A DNA stretch of 64,000 bases from Primula veris (taxonomy: Eukaryota; Streptophyta; Magnoliopsida; Ericales; Primulaceae). The notes under the pieces were generated by a model that saw nothing but the letters and a program-made list of their open reading frames with translations, made no database searches and was not told the DNA's origin. Position 1 is the stretch's first letter. Each line of letters begins with the position of its first letter. This document shows, piece after piece, positions 36,191 to 48,299 of this stretch. The stretch is from NCBI GenBank assembly GCA_963682055.1, contig OY821742.1, positions 5,541,816-5,605,815 of the forward strand, in the 5' to 3' direction. The translations under genes and the position numbers were made by a program.

Positions 36191-36794
36191 ACGGGTTTTT
36201 CTCTATTCTTTTCTACTTAATTTAGTTCAAGTGTCAAAATTGCACTAATAGAGTTAGCAGAAATGTTGAGTTTAGTAATATCATGGGTGATATTTGATTA
36301 AAAGTAAAACATGTGTTTGATTTTCGCATAATAACAAAGTGTGTTTGTTGCTAATAACATTTCTTTCACGATTAATTTTGAGTAAAATGATTGGTATTTC
36401 TCATAACTTGAATCACCCGTCCACACGCTATCAAATTGTTGGTCTTTACAGCTCGAACGGAAATAGTTCATAGCTTACCATGGCGGATACCATCTTAAAT
36501 TCCAAACCAATCAAACTGCCTTCAAGCACTATATTTTTTTTTAAGAAAAAATCCTCCAAAAACAACCTTAGATAGATGTTCATTGTCATTTACAATACAC
36601 TTCGCATAGATCGCGGAAATTCAACAAATGTAGTGAAAACAATCCTAAAAACCACTTTGTAAGATTCGGATTCCACAGAAATGTTTGATCCGCATCCCAA
36701 AGAGATAAAAAATGCTCCAATTTACAAAAGAAGCATGCAGTGTTTCACTAAGCCGATAAGGTGGAAATCCTACACTTATACAAATACATAGATA

Positions 36795-37027
36795 CTCCTT
36801 CCGTCCCAATTTAATAGAAAGTTTGGGGATACGTATAATTTTGTAATGCAAAATTGATACACTTAAAATGTCAAAATTATAAATTTTAAAAGTAATTCAT
36901 ATAATTAAGCATCTTAACTATACAAATTACTTTTGAAATTTATAATTCCGACATTTTAAGTGTATCAAATTTGCATTACAAAATTGCACGTATCCCCAAA
37001 CATCCTATTAAATTGAGACGGAGGAAG
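36795..37027. mobile_element. Stowaway MITE
   Basis: It starts CTCCTTCCGTCCCAATTTAA and ends TTAAATTGAGACGGAGGAAG, the classical Stowaway terminal inverted repeat. It is flanked by TA on both sides (36,793-36,794 and 37,028-37,029). The whole 233 bp folds on itself. It sits inside the COI1-derived duplicate; the original at about 42,961 reads without it. Confidence 0.92.
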
Positions 37028-37064
37028 TATAATTTTAACAAAATGTATATGCATATATAACGAA

Positions 37065-37106
37065 TTAACCAAGGAATGGAGCTAGATTAAAAGGCATCAC
37101 GGTTCG
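37065..37106 (-). pseudogene. COI1 C-terminal remnant
   Basis: The minus strand reads VMPFNLAPFLG and then TAA, against VIPFNPAPFLGQ in COI1 at 42,985. Only about 13 codons remain; the stop replaces a CAA codon. Confidence 0.6.
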
Positions 37107-37547
37107 CTTATGTTTTCTATCATGGTTAATTCATATACATACATAAACTGTTACTTCTTCTGTATGATCAAATAATGGCAGCTTATATATTTGCCATTAT
37201 TAGTGCAACATTAACCAAATTTAATACAGAAAATTACATGCATGATTCTATTAGAGTAAAAGATAAGATATAATTAATGACAGTTATTTTCAGGTATGAT
37301 TAAACAATATTTCTTGATTTGAGGTTTTGGGAAAATGTCTAAATCCTACCCTCCTAGTGACTTTAATTAATTTTTGCCCTATTTCTGCTTTTCTATTTGC
37401 TTCTCTTAGTCTATATAAACCCTAAGGTTATAGGAAGAAGCAACTTATCGTTTCGCTCGATTTCTCTCTTGTTAGCCTATGTATATTACCCGTGACTATA
37501 TTAACGAAGTCTCTTTCTTTCTTTATGGAGAGCAGCTGACGTTAATC

Positions 37548-38016
37548 ATGAAAGAACAGGTGATTATTAATTTGTCTGTGCATATATGTTTTAAATCAAA
37601 TCACCATTTTGCAAAATTAATTTTAATTAATATAAGAATTATGTTTGTATATATGCATACTGAAAAATTATTATTGTGTGTTAGATTTTGGATTTTATAA
37701 ATTTGCATCATGAGTTCCATTCATACGTTTCTTTAGCCGCCCTGATTTTTAGATCATATTTGAAATATTTTGTAAGAAACTTAATTTGAGAATTCTAAAA
37801 GTATATCCTCTAGTACAGTTTTCTAAAAAAATTGGAAAACTTTTTCACATTAAGCAACTATTTCCTTGATTATGTAATTCACCATGGATTACGTATATTT
37901 AATACTTAATTTCAGGTGTTCTAATATAATAATATTTTATCATTAGAAGGATATCATAAAAATGATAAGCAAGAAGCAACAAGTATTGAAGGCCGTTGTT
38001 CATAACATTTCAAAGA
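37548..38016 (+). pseudogene. Two-exon coding-like leader, reverse-oriented copy
   Basis: Plus-strand ATG at 37,548 reads MKEQ, then CAG/GT. The second exon from 37,950 reads DIIKMISKKQQVLKAVVHNI then SK, and the copy stops near 38,016 where HD-ZIP-derived sequence begins. A TATA-like CTATATAAACCC and leader lie at about 37,411-37,547, as in the other copies. Confidence 0.35.
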
Positions 38017-38048
38017 ACAATCAATTAGTGATTCCGTAATCCGGGAAT

Positions 38049-40306
38049 CAGGGGCGGAGCCAATGTACGCCCAGTCTCCGCCCCTGTACGCCCAGTGAGG
38101 GTTGTAACCCCCGCTGAAATTTAAAAAATTATTATTTTATATGTATTTATTAATCAAAGTCTAATGTAGCATAATGGTTAAATGTTAAAATCAGAATATT
38201 TAATGTGATGCTTGGTTGTTAGTTCGAATTTGTGCACAGGAGAAATTATCATATTTTGGCTTTTTGTAAAAATATTACTTTGGTACTATTATCTGTGTAT
38301 TATATATTGTAATAAGGATATTTTTTTGTGTTTCTTTTTTACAAAAAAAAATAGTCTATATTTAACACCCCAAATTTAATAGATGTCACACGGCCGAATA
38401 ACACGTAACTTGACACCTGTTACACGAAGCCTAAAAATCAAATTTATAAAATAGATAAATTTTCTTTCAATACTCATAAAATTTGTCAATTCAACACAAA
38501 TTATATATAGTTTAACATCTCAAAATATTTCGTACAAAGAAATCATATTATCAGAATAATAACGTTTATAACTATACTAGCAGCGGAAAAGAAACTTAAA
38601 CAACACTGAGGTTTTGGTTCCAACTGATTCAACTCCGAATCTAAATAACTTGTATTTACCTGAAAAGATTAAAAGAGATGATAAGTCAAACGAGTTTAGT
38701 GAACGATATTTATACTTATAAGGAGGAAGTTTTGACAACCCGTCCTCAAAAATACAATATGGATTTTTATAATGACCAAAAAAAATAAGAAATAAGTTAA
38801 ATCTTTTCGGTTTTAATCCATGTGTGTTTACATACATAAAATAAGTTTAAATTATAAATTCAAAACGCAGAAAAATATAAATCAATAAACCATTTATTTA
38901 TCATCAAAATTAAATAATACTAAAATCAAATTTGAAACCAGACTCAAAATTCATTGTCATTAATTCTTTTCTCTCTATTGTTGGATCCAACTATCGTACT
39001 CAAAGTCACCTAGGTTAGCAATCTAGAAAATCCCATTAAGACGATCCGGCTAAGGTCACCGCACTTAAAAGGCATGTTCCAAAACCGTTAAGAAAATTAA
39101 AGTCACCAATTTAAGTAACATATTCTCTAGCCACCAACGTCACCCCACTAAAGAAGCATGTTCCTTAGATTTATAAATCATAAAATAAAGGTCACCTCAC
39201 TTAAGAGGCATGTTCCTCAAAGTTCATTGCTGGTCCCGAAAATCATTAATCATTTGAGTAATTCAAAGCATTTAAATCAAAATCAATTATCTCAAATCAT
39301 TATATCAAAATCAGATATCCAAAATAACAATAATTGAAATACTTGTTAAACAGTATAAGGTATGATTTCAATGTATGTATATTTCCATATAACCTGGATA
39401 ACACATCGTTTATATATAACAAAACTTTTTACATAAATCATCTCAAATCATTTAATAAAACTCATATATATAAATATAAATAAAGTCATTCATTTATATA
39501 GATTTTGTTGGGCATAAAAATCAATATTGAAAATATTTTTTAAACAAGCATGAGAAATAAATCAAGTATACATGTGTTATAAATCAGTTGATCAAAATAT
39601 TAGTTGACATCACGTTATAAAAGAATTATTTTCAAAATATGTTTTTAAATAATATAATTCCATACACTACTTTACAAAATAACATGGGTAGTAAATTCAT
39701 TATATATATAGGGTACAAAATCACTCACATATCAAACGAAAGCCGAAGTGTTTCTTCGAAATAAGAATAAAAGCTTCACAAAAGAAAGGTAGTTGCCATT
39801 ATTTTCTGTACACATGCCTACCTGTCTATCCATACGGTTTCTAATATGCTAGTATTAAATAGGAGTTTCTAATATGCTACTAAATTATAGGATTGTTCTT
39901 AGTTATATAACGTGCAACACTCATACTTATCTTATTTTGTTTTATTTTATTTTTATTTTATCCATGTACACCTATAGTTATAATTAATTGATGCTCTAAC
40001 CTCGTCAACTTATTTGCAACAAAATTACTCCATATCGTACTAATTAATTAGCCACTATTGGCAATAAAAGTTCATAATAATATTACTAAAATAAAAAGAA
40101 AACATGGGGTTTCACAATAAATAAACTACATGGTCTGAATTTATTAAAATGCAATTTATTGTCATCGTTCAATTTAACCAATCAGGAGAGAATATTGGAG
40201 AATTGGAAACATTATTTGCAAAACGCTTATCATATCTAAAAAAAAAATAAGATATATGTCCATTATATTGTGCCCCCGCTCAACCGAAATTCTGGTTCCG
40301 CCCATG
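38049..40306. mobile_element. hAT-like element, 2.26 kb, with 8-bp target duplication
   Basis: The left end CAGGGGCGGAGCCA and the right end TGGTTCCGCCCATG form the terminal inverted repeat seen in many plant hAT elements. Flanking 8-mers are CCGGGAAT (38,041-38,048) and CCGGGAAC (40,307-40,314), matching at seven of eight places. There is no transposase ORF. The interior includes a repeated motif, GGTCACCNCACTTAA then AGGCATGTTCC, at about 39,053, 39,130 and 39,190, which looks like part of a second nested element. It has inserted just upstream of, or into, HD-ZIP-derived sequence. Confidence 0.8.
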
Positions 40307-40314
40307 CCGGGAAC

Positions 40315-40703
40315 TCGGTCTCATTGCTATGAGTCAATAGCACAAACTCGAGCCAAAGCAACATGCTGATTTTACAAGAGAGCTGCACCGACTCGACAGG
40401 CTCATATACTATATACGCACCGGTTGATATAGTCGCGATGAGCGTGGTGCTAAGCGGTGGTGACCCTGATTACGTAGCGCTTTTACCAACTGGCTTTGCT
40501 ATCCTCCCAGACGGGCGCACACACCTCGGGAGGGAAATTCGGATGTGAGATCCGGTGGATCATTGCTCACAGTTGCATTTCAGATATTGGTCGATTCGGT
40601 ACCGACGGCTAAGCTCTCGCTTGTATCAGTGGCAACTGTTAATAGCGTAATTAAGTGCACAGTTGAGAGGATTAAGAGCGCTATTGGCGGAGAGCATGTT
40701 TAA
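40315..40703 (+). pseudogene. HD-ZIP IV homeobox gene, 3' fragment
   Basis: The plus strand reads NSVSLL, stop, VNS, then [37 protein letters not shown] and [11 protein letters not shown]. After a frameshift near 40,540 it continues [20 protein letters not shown] and ends [15 protein letters not shown] plus TAA at 40,701. This is the conserved C-terminus of class IV homeodomain-leucine zipper proteins (ATML1/PDF2/HDG type). The homeodomain, zipper and START domain are missing. Two breaks are visible: a TGA where the family has an arginine (CGA to TGA by one transition) and the frameshift. The sequence after the stop to about 40,900 looks like a 3' UTR, so genomic DNA rather than a bare exon was copied. 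Confidence 0.88.
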
Positions 40704-40739
40704 CTAAGTAAAGTCTTAATCGGAAAAGGAAATTAAAAG

Positions 40740-41545
40740 GGAGTCGAAACAGTAAGAGCGCACTTTATATTGTCCTTGCATTGTGGTGTTTTGCTTGGTA
40801 AGAAAACCCTTCCAAGATATAACCATTTCACCATCCTGCGAGGGCAATTGGTTAGGGTATTAACTTTGATTATCATCGACAAACACAAGTACTAAACAGA
40901 GACTTTATTTGATTTGTCTTCAACTCCAAGTTCGCGACCTTTTGTCCTTAAATTGCAGAACTTGATTTCGTTTGCAAGTGTTTTTGAAAAGTGTTTTCTG
41001 TGGACTACTAATGGTATAGCTCAATCTGACTAACAGCTATGTTAGCTAGTTTATTTCCTAGTTTCGAACAAACCATTTTGAATCTATCAAATTTAATTGT
41101 CTAAAAAATATGAAATACAGAAACAGATTTAAAGGTGAACTTTCGCAGTTACCGTTCTTTATTATTGTTTTATCTGTTTGTTACACTTCATGTTTAATTA
41201 TAAAACTGACAGTTTTACCGTACGTGATGGCAATATTCTTGTTAGTTGTTGAGTTGTGCGTATGCTATAAATTGGTTTATAAATAAGAGAAATATTGTTA
41301 CAAACATGGTCGCTTGTAAAGGGTTTTTTCTCCAATTTTCTTACTCACTTTAGTTCAAATATCCATTCGAGTTGATAGAAATGTGTAAGTTTTTTTTAAG
41401 CAAGTTATCAATATCATAAAACAAAATAGGAAAACTTGGTTAGCACAGGTTAGCACAGGTTGCTACTTGCTACTCAAGTGAAACTCGAAAAAGAGCAGTT
41501 CAAAATGGACATACACCGCGAAAACAAAGCCAGAAAAAAATTATG
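40740..41545. other. Spacer, possible HD-ZIP 3' flank then repeats
   Basis: The first 200 bp are less AT-rich and may be HD-ZIP 3' UTR. About 41,320-41,400 is a diverged copy of the 36,195 and 42,025 repeat. No gene is seen. Confidence 0.4.
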
Positions 41546-42000
41546 GCTTAAATTAGCTTACGAAATGTGGTTCTAAATACTAGTTAAGCCGTTGTCTTAC
41601 GTATTCAGTATTTCAATTCCAATACAAGAGGAAAAGAAGCACATATTTTAAATCAATGAGACAAGCACACGCTTTTAGCGTTTTTCTCAAGATATGCTTA
41701 TTCGCAAAAATACCTTCAAATTTGTTGAGGATCCATTTATTTATTAAAGAGTGAAGATTGATTGAACTCTTAAGTAAAAGCATGTTGAGGAAAAGTTTGA
41801 GTTCATTCATAATCATATGAGGGGATTTGTAGTGACCTAATTAGGATGCCATGTTAGCCATAATTGTAAACGATCATCTTTTTGTAAAAATTGGGGATGA
41901 AATCTGAAAGTAGTTGGGTTTTATGGACAATAGAAAAAGTGTACCTAAATTTATTTTTGTTTAATTTCCCAAATCACTTCGTCTCACTAAAAATATACCT
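41545..42000. repeat. Dispersed repeat family P, copy 3 (partial)
   Basis: It matches the central part of 30,600-30,900 and 34,560-34,950, including a shortened version of the minus-strand ORF (41,613-41,816). Confidence 0.6.
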
Positions 42001-42479
42001 CAACCCAGTGTTGCCAGGTAAGGTTTTTCTCCATTCTTTTGTTCTTGCTTTGGTGCAAGTGTTAAAACTGCACTTATAGAGTTGGCAAAAATGATGAGTT
42101 TAGTAATATCATGGGTGAATTTGATTAAAAGTGAAACATGTGTTTGATTTTCGCATAATAACAAAGTGTGTTTGTTGCTTAACATTTCGCTCGTGTATAA
42201 TTTTGAATAAAATGATTGGTATTTCTCATATAACTTGAATCATTCGTCCACACGCTAGCAAATTGTTCGTTTTTACACCTCGAACAGAAACAGTTCATTG
42301 CTTACCCTGGCGGATACCTAGGAAATGGAAGAACTATATGAAGGCTTACTAAAGCTAAATTCCCATGCCTAAAATGATTCATTTGTTCCATAGACATCGT
42401 AATTTTAAAAGTATAATCTACATTTTTCTTTTATACATCGTTAGCTAGCTCATCACAACCCCAACCGGAGACATGTGAA

Positions 42480-42815
42480 AGAAATACATAGCTATTAGAA
42501 ACATGAAAATCACCTTCATTGTCATTTACATATACAATTTACACTGATCACCAAATATCAGCTAAGTAGCTGGTCTTAATGCATATCATAGCTCTCTACA
42601 TCGTTAAAGAAAGACAGAAATGCAGATCAAAGCTAGCAGAAACACGAAAATTACCTTCATTGTCATTTTCATATACATTTTGCGCATAACAAGAAAATTC
42701 AACAAAAGCCTATGCAGCAAGAACGGCCTAGAAAGACGTTCATTGTCATTTACAATACACTTCGCATAAATCGTGGAATTTCAACAAGGCCTGTGCAGCA
42801 AAAACGACCCTAAAA
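42480..42815. repeat. Degenerate tandem repeat in the COI1 downstream flank
   Basis: Three diverged units each contain TTCATTGTCATTT followed by a TACA and a CGCATAA stretch, near 42,512, 42,655 and 42,738. This lies just downstream of the COI1 stop, probably in or after the 3' UTR. Confidence 0.5.
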
Positions 42816-42984
42816 ACCACCATGTAAGATTCGGATCCCACTTAAATGTTTTATGGGCTTCCTAAAGTGATGAAAAAAATGCTTCAATTTACAAAAGAAA
42901 CATGCAGTATTTGACTTAGCCGATAAGGTGGAAATCCTACAGTTATACAAACACAGAGATATGATTTAAACGAAATGTATACAT

Positions 42985-45795
42985 TTATATAATGGGTTGA
43001 CCAAGGAATGGAGCTGGATTAAAAGGGATCACGGAGTTGGGAAAATCGGTTCTCTGACCAGCAAGGGAGTAGTAAGCAAGCACATGTGGATGTTCGTCCC
43101 GTATGATCTCAATGTTCCAAAACGGACGAGCCATGCCTGCTAGATCACGACCGTCTGCAGTTGCTACAAACCCTTGTATCCAAAAGTACTTTAGAGATCT
43201 TAGACTCGAAACAGCATAAGCTAAAGCTCTTTCGCTAAAATAACATGCTCTCATCTCTAGCTTTCGCAGATTAGGACACCCATGAGAGAATTGTATAATC
43301 CCATCATCCGATTGTCCAACACAGCTCAAAAGCATCCACCTCACATTGTAACTGTATCTTCCTACATATCCGAGTCCTATGTCAGTAAGCGCCCCGTCCC
43401 TAAGGTATAAAGAAAACCTTCTAAGCTTATCGCAGCCTTGTAACAGAGCTCGGACACCATTGTCGAGGGGTAAATCTGCTATTACTGTTTGGTTGCTAAG
43501 TAAGACTAGACGAAAGTCGTTCAGTTTTTTCCAGCATGCCCCCATTCTTTGTAGACATGCGTTTGTAATATCAGTGACATATACGGCAACGTATTCCATT
43601 TCCGAACAGCCTTCCGCTAAAGCAGTTAGTCCTTGGTGGGAGATATATCCTCCTTCATCCCCCAAAGGTTCTTCGTCAGCACCATTCTCTATCCGAAGTC
43701 TTTTTAATTTTTTGCAATGATGAGCAAGAAAGTCCAAACCAGTGTCACCAATTACGGTCCTTGCCTGTGAGAAAGGATACAAGAACAAAAAATATAAATA
43801 TAAAAATAGCATCAACTTATGTGTTATACCTTACATATAAGACAACGACAAAATGGGAAAAAAATACTCAAATATACTAATAACAAATGCAAAGACACAC
43901 CAAATACTCCAAACAACACTTGATCCGACTTTTAAATTTACCACACTAGAACGCAAAAAAGAATCCTGCCTACATAATCAGACCATTATCCAATTAGACG
44001 TATAATGTATAAATTTATTCCTTAATTTTAATTATAAAAGCCACGCACAATTGTTGTAAGGTTAGTTTCATAAATGTAGATGACATTTTCTATGTGAGGG
44101 TAAGCTAACTAAGAATCTTGACATCAGAATTGTACTTTTCGACGTAATTTCAGAAAGATACCTCAAGAACTTCTAAGTTAGGACACCTTTGAATCAATAC
44201 ACAATGATCCAATGTATCCATAAGTGTATAGAGTAGATCCAGCTTTGTAAGACGGGATGCAAAAGGATACACAATCGGCATTTCGAACGGGCTCAAAAAC
44301 CCTAAACCCAAAGAGCGCAATCTTTGAGGAAACGGGACAGCAGCATATTGACCTTGTTCGGCATTGAAAGTACCTCCACAAAACTCTTGTAATGCATTTG
44401 CAGCCCTTAGAAATTCGGCAATCTCGAGCAAATCATATTCACATAATTTGACTGATACAAGAGAAGGACAGTTTCTGGCTATGAGTTCAAGGTCTTCGTA
44501 GTTTATTTCAAAAAGATATGTCAAGTAAAAGTTCAGAGTTTCGAGAACTGTATTGTTCAAAGCAAGTTCGTGTAGCCATTCTCCGTCGTTTTCGGTGATA
44601 CTGCTCTCTTCTAGATACCAAGTTTTAAGTTTCCTGAGATTTTATAAACGGCTAAATTAGAAAACAATGGAACAGGAAACCAGCGCCAAGATAAATAAGT
44701 TACCAAATTTAACAGGATATAACAGTGAACCAACAAAAAAACATTGATCTTATTTATGAAAAAAAACTCACTTCCAGGCTTCCGATCCAGCTATTACTTG
44801 AAAAATAATAAACAAAACAAATGCAATATACAGTATATACTATTACGATTCCCATATGTATCGTTGGAAAATCCAATTGCTATCTATTGCAAATCCGTAG
44901 CTCTACAACCCTTAGTTTAAAGAGCATTCGTTTCTTTTTAGTTTACCAGGGATAGAAGAAGAGATATGTCATCTCAATTGCAAAAGTAGAAACCTTCGCA
45001 TACAAGTAAAAAAGGGTTGTAGAGCTACGGATTCCCTTTCCAATATACTATAAACACAACAAAATTGCTTTAATCATGTAACATACTTGCAATTACGAGC
45101 AATATGCAGCAGCCCGTCAGTGGAAAAACCAGAGCACTTATCTAGCTTAAGAGATAGCAAAACGTTGCCACGCGAAACAGAAAGTTGTTCCAGATTAGCG
45201 TCTGTCACAATCATTCGTCGGAAATGTACAGTTGTCAAGCAGGTAAATGACGTTGCTAGCTGATTCACCCAGGGCGTTGCATGTCCTCCCCAGTCTCCGG
45301 GTATCAGATTAAACATTGCCGCTCTGGGCTGACCCTTCAGCTTCAACGACTCCAACAACGGGAACCTACAGAAATTAACACGAAAAATAAATCTAATATC
45401 ATCAAAAGGACAGTCATCCCATACAATCATCGACAAACATAGAGGAAAGTTAGAAAAGAAAATTCACTCAGGAATAATAAGAAAATCTTACTAGACTTGT
45501 CGATTTGGTGATGATGATAATTGACATTAACGATTTTGATTAATTAAACTCTTTTCCGGTGAGAAGTGAAATATAAAATCACATATGAACAAGAGAAAAA
45601 GGGTAAAAAATAATACCGCCGCCACAGCTGCTGAGGAGTCGTCGTGTAGCACAATGCAATGGTTATGTGCTTACGAGTCTCCGCGTCGATTTGATACCAA
45701 CTTCTACACACCAACGACACCGCATCACGGTCATCAGAATTGTCTATGTAATGGATCACGCACTGAAATACCGTCTCAGGCATTCCATTCTCCAT
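42985..45795 (-). CDS. COI1: COI1, F-box/LRR jasmonate receptor
   Basis: COI1 is the F-box subunit of an SCF ubiquitin ligase that binds jasmonoyl-isoleucine with JAZ repressors and marks them for degradation, mainly in the nucleus. Exons are 45,617-45,795, 45,087-45,365, 44,162-44,633 and 42,985-43,764, all with GT/AG borders and consistent phases, giving 569 residues. The F-box region is at about residues 8-50, and leucine-rich repeats follow. Residues equivalent to Arabidopsis R85, F89, R348, Y386, R409, Y444 and R496 are all present (here R74, F78, R334, Y372, R395, Y430, R482). Two oddities: the arginine at Arabidopsis 351 is asparagine (N337), and about 16 residues are missing between NIEII and HPHVLAYYSLAG. 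I start at MENGMPE; an upstream in-frame ATG adds six residues. It could be a COI1 paralogue. Confidence 0.95.
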
Positions 45796-46049
45796 GTTAC
45801 CGAATATTTGCAACTACAAATATTGAAATCAAACAACGGAACCCATCAAAATCGAATGCTATCATCATCAAACACAATTTGCCAAACATACAAAACATTT
45901 CAAGAATAATCAGAAACTCGAATAACCTATTTCTTTTTTCCTTTCTTCTCTATCTAAAGGTCTTCCAACAGATACAAATAAAACAGTCACAAACTCAAAC
46001 TTATACGTTATTAGGAATTTAAGATGGCCTACTTCTGAGTCAGCTTACT

Positions 46050-47150
46050 CAAATTTAGGTACCGGAAAAAACCGAAATTCTTCACCAATCAACAACAGAA
46101 ACAGATGAAGAAAGATATCAAAATCACAAGTTTAATACAAGTGTTGTGACGGATCGTTATCCGAGACTTTAATACGGCAATATGATATGAGAAATAAATA
46201 ACCGACGGATATAAAATATTAAACATAGCAACACAGTGGACACAACGATATACGTGGTTCGGCTATATGCCTACTCCACGGCGAAAACACGGAGAATATT
46301 TCACTATATATAAGAGTTTACAATGTGGGGACAATCAATAATTACTTGTACAATGTTAGTACATAAGTATTATACCCAAGTAATTATACCTCACAACACT
46401 CGCTATATATTTACTTATACCACTCGTACACACTCAACTACAGCTTCTATTACTGCTTCTTTACTTGAGATTTCCCGGGTGATCCTCACTTTTAAACACT
46501 TCTATGTTATGTCTTTGGGATGCCTTTATTGGTTCCTCAACTTCCCCTTTTATAAGGAAAGCTTGAATGCCTTGACCAATCATAATGAAGAAACCAATTC
46601 AAACACTTTATAGTTGGCCGGTGATACACATTGCAAATGTGCAAATACTATTTCATCAACTAATATAATAAATGGTTTGTCCATTTGACTTCTATTCACA
46701 CATGAGGTTTGAACCATTACTAACAACAAGAAAATTGAAACAAGTTATAGATTCACCAAACGGGAGCTCCGAAGAAAATTTATCAAGATTGTCAAGAAAT
46801 CAAAGCGGGGAAATTTATCAAGATTGTCACAACTACAAATCGAAGAACACTGGTTTCTTTTTGTAAAATCTTAAGAACATTTAAAGTAAGAAAATTCACT
46901 AATTTCTACAAGAAAGATAACAGATAAAAGTATCAAAAAAGCAAAGCTTTTTTCAAGGCATACAAATACTTCACCAACAGTGAGTCCTAAAAAAAACATC
47001 CAGAAATATTAAGAAATCAACACTAGGTATAGCTCGAAACTACAAATTTGGTTCCGTTAATCTCTCGTTAGTTGACTATCAAATTCAGTGAAATAAACAA
47101 AACATCAAAACCTGAAATTCTTTGAATCAAAATTTGTCAATACCATTGAA
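46050..47150. other. COI1 upstream region with a dispersed-repeat-like stretch
   Basis: The 5' flank of COI1. About 46,140-46,640 is less AT-rich and contains TACGTGGTTCGGCTATATGC and a CCTACTCCACGGCG stretch, wording I associate with dispersed plant retroelement ends. Its borders could not be set. No ORF beyond chance is seen. Confidence 0.3.
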
Positions 47151-47154
47151 ATTT

Positions 47155-47850
47155 AAAAACAATATCATTGAATAAATATACAAAACCTAAAGTTATTTAA
47201 ACGTAATAAAGAAAACTTAAATACTACAACACCACGAGATATGTTTAAAAAAATTAACTTAACTCTTTTTACTAACCAAAATGAGTCAAAATTTATCAAA
47301 TTCGAAGGAAAAACAGAATAAATGCACCAATACAATATAAATCAGTTGAAATTTCTGTAAAATATCACAACCTAAGAACGATTAACTGATTACTTAAATC
47401 TAAAAACAATATCATTGAATAAATATACAAAATCTAAAGTTCTTTAAACGTAATAAAGAAAAATTAAATACTAAACACCACGAGATATAATTAAAAAAAT
47501 TAGCTGAACTCCTTTTACTAACCAAAATGAGCCAAAATTTATCAAATTCGAAGGAAAACGGAATAAATGCACCAATACAATATAAATCAGTTGAAATTTC
47601 TGTAAAAGATAAAAACCTAAGAACGATTAACCGATTACTTAAATCTAAAAACAATATCATTGAATAAATATACAAAACCTAAAGTTCTTTAAATGTAATA
47701 AATAAAACTTAAACACTAAACAATTGCAGAATTTTAATGTAATAAGATTTAACTAGACTCTTTTTACTAACAAAAAATGAGACAAAATTTATCAATTTCG
47801 AAGGAAAAACGCACCAATATAATAGAAATTAATCGGAGTAATGAGAAATA
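47155..47850. repeat. Tandem repeat, period about 246 bp, three units
   Basis: Units start with AAAAACAATATCATTGAATA at 47,155 (one mismatch allowed), 47,402 and 47,647. The first two units are complete and very similar; the third decays. It lies upstream of COI1. Confidence 0.85.
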
Positions 47851-48299
47851 ATAACCTTTTTGCAGAATTTAAGTGTCTACTCAAGCTATGCAGATATATA
47901 TATAAAATAATCTTTAAAAAAAAAAGATATCTATAGCTATATATATATAGTGAATATATATAGTAATCATTAAAGATCAACGGTCCAGATTAGAGAGTAA
48001 TATATCTAACGGTGGAAGTTGTAACAGTTTTGGGATAACGGTTTCTACTTCTTTTAACTCGCACCAAATAAACTACTTTAAATATCAACCTTTCATATTT
48101 ATTAATTACGCTTTTGGTGCTGCTACTTTTCTAACTTTTTTAAAAAACTAGTCCCTAGGGTTCAAATATTTAATATCAAGTCCAAGTTATGGCTACAACT
48201 TACAATTCCACAAGATTTAGTAACTTATATCTTTGGTACTAATATTCATGTTACTCTTTTTTAATGTTTTTTTTTTTATATCTTTATTGCTTTACATTT

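Larger units (their letters stand above)
36195..37106. repeat. Duplicated COI1 downstream region
   Basis: About 36,195-36,490 matches 42,025-42,325. About 36,560-36,790 matches 42,720-42,960. After a Stowaway insertion, 37,030-37,106 matches 42,962-43,036, which is the end of the COI1 last exon. A partial duplicate of the 3' flank and stop region of COI1 therefore lies 6 kb downstream of the gene. Confidence 0.75.

Noticed and set aside
38577..38837. 86-codon minus-strand ORF inside the hAT-like element
   Set aside because: It has no recognised domain and looks like non-coding repeat sequence.
43379..43720. 113-codon plus-strand ORF
   Set aside because: It lies wholly opposite the last exon of COI1 and has no family features.
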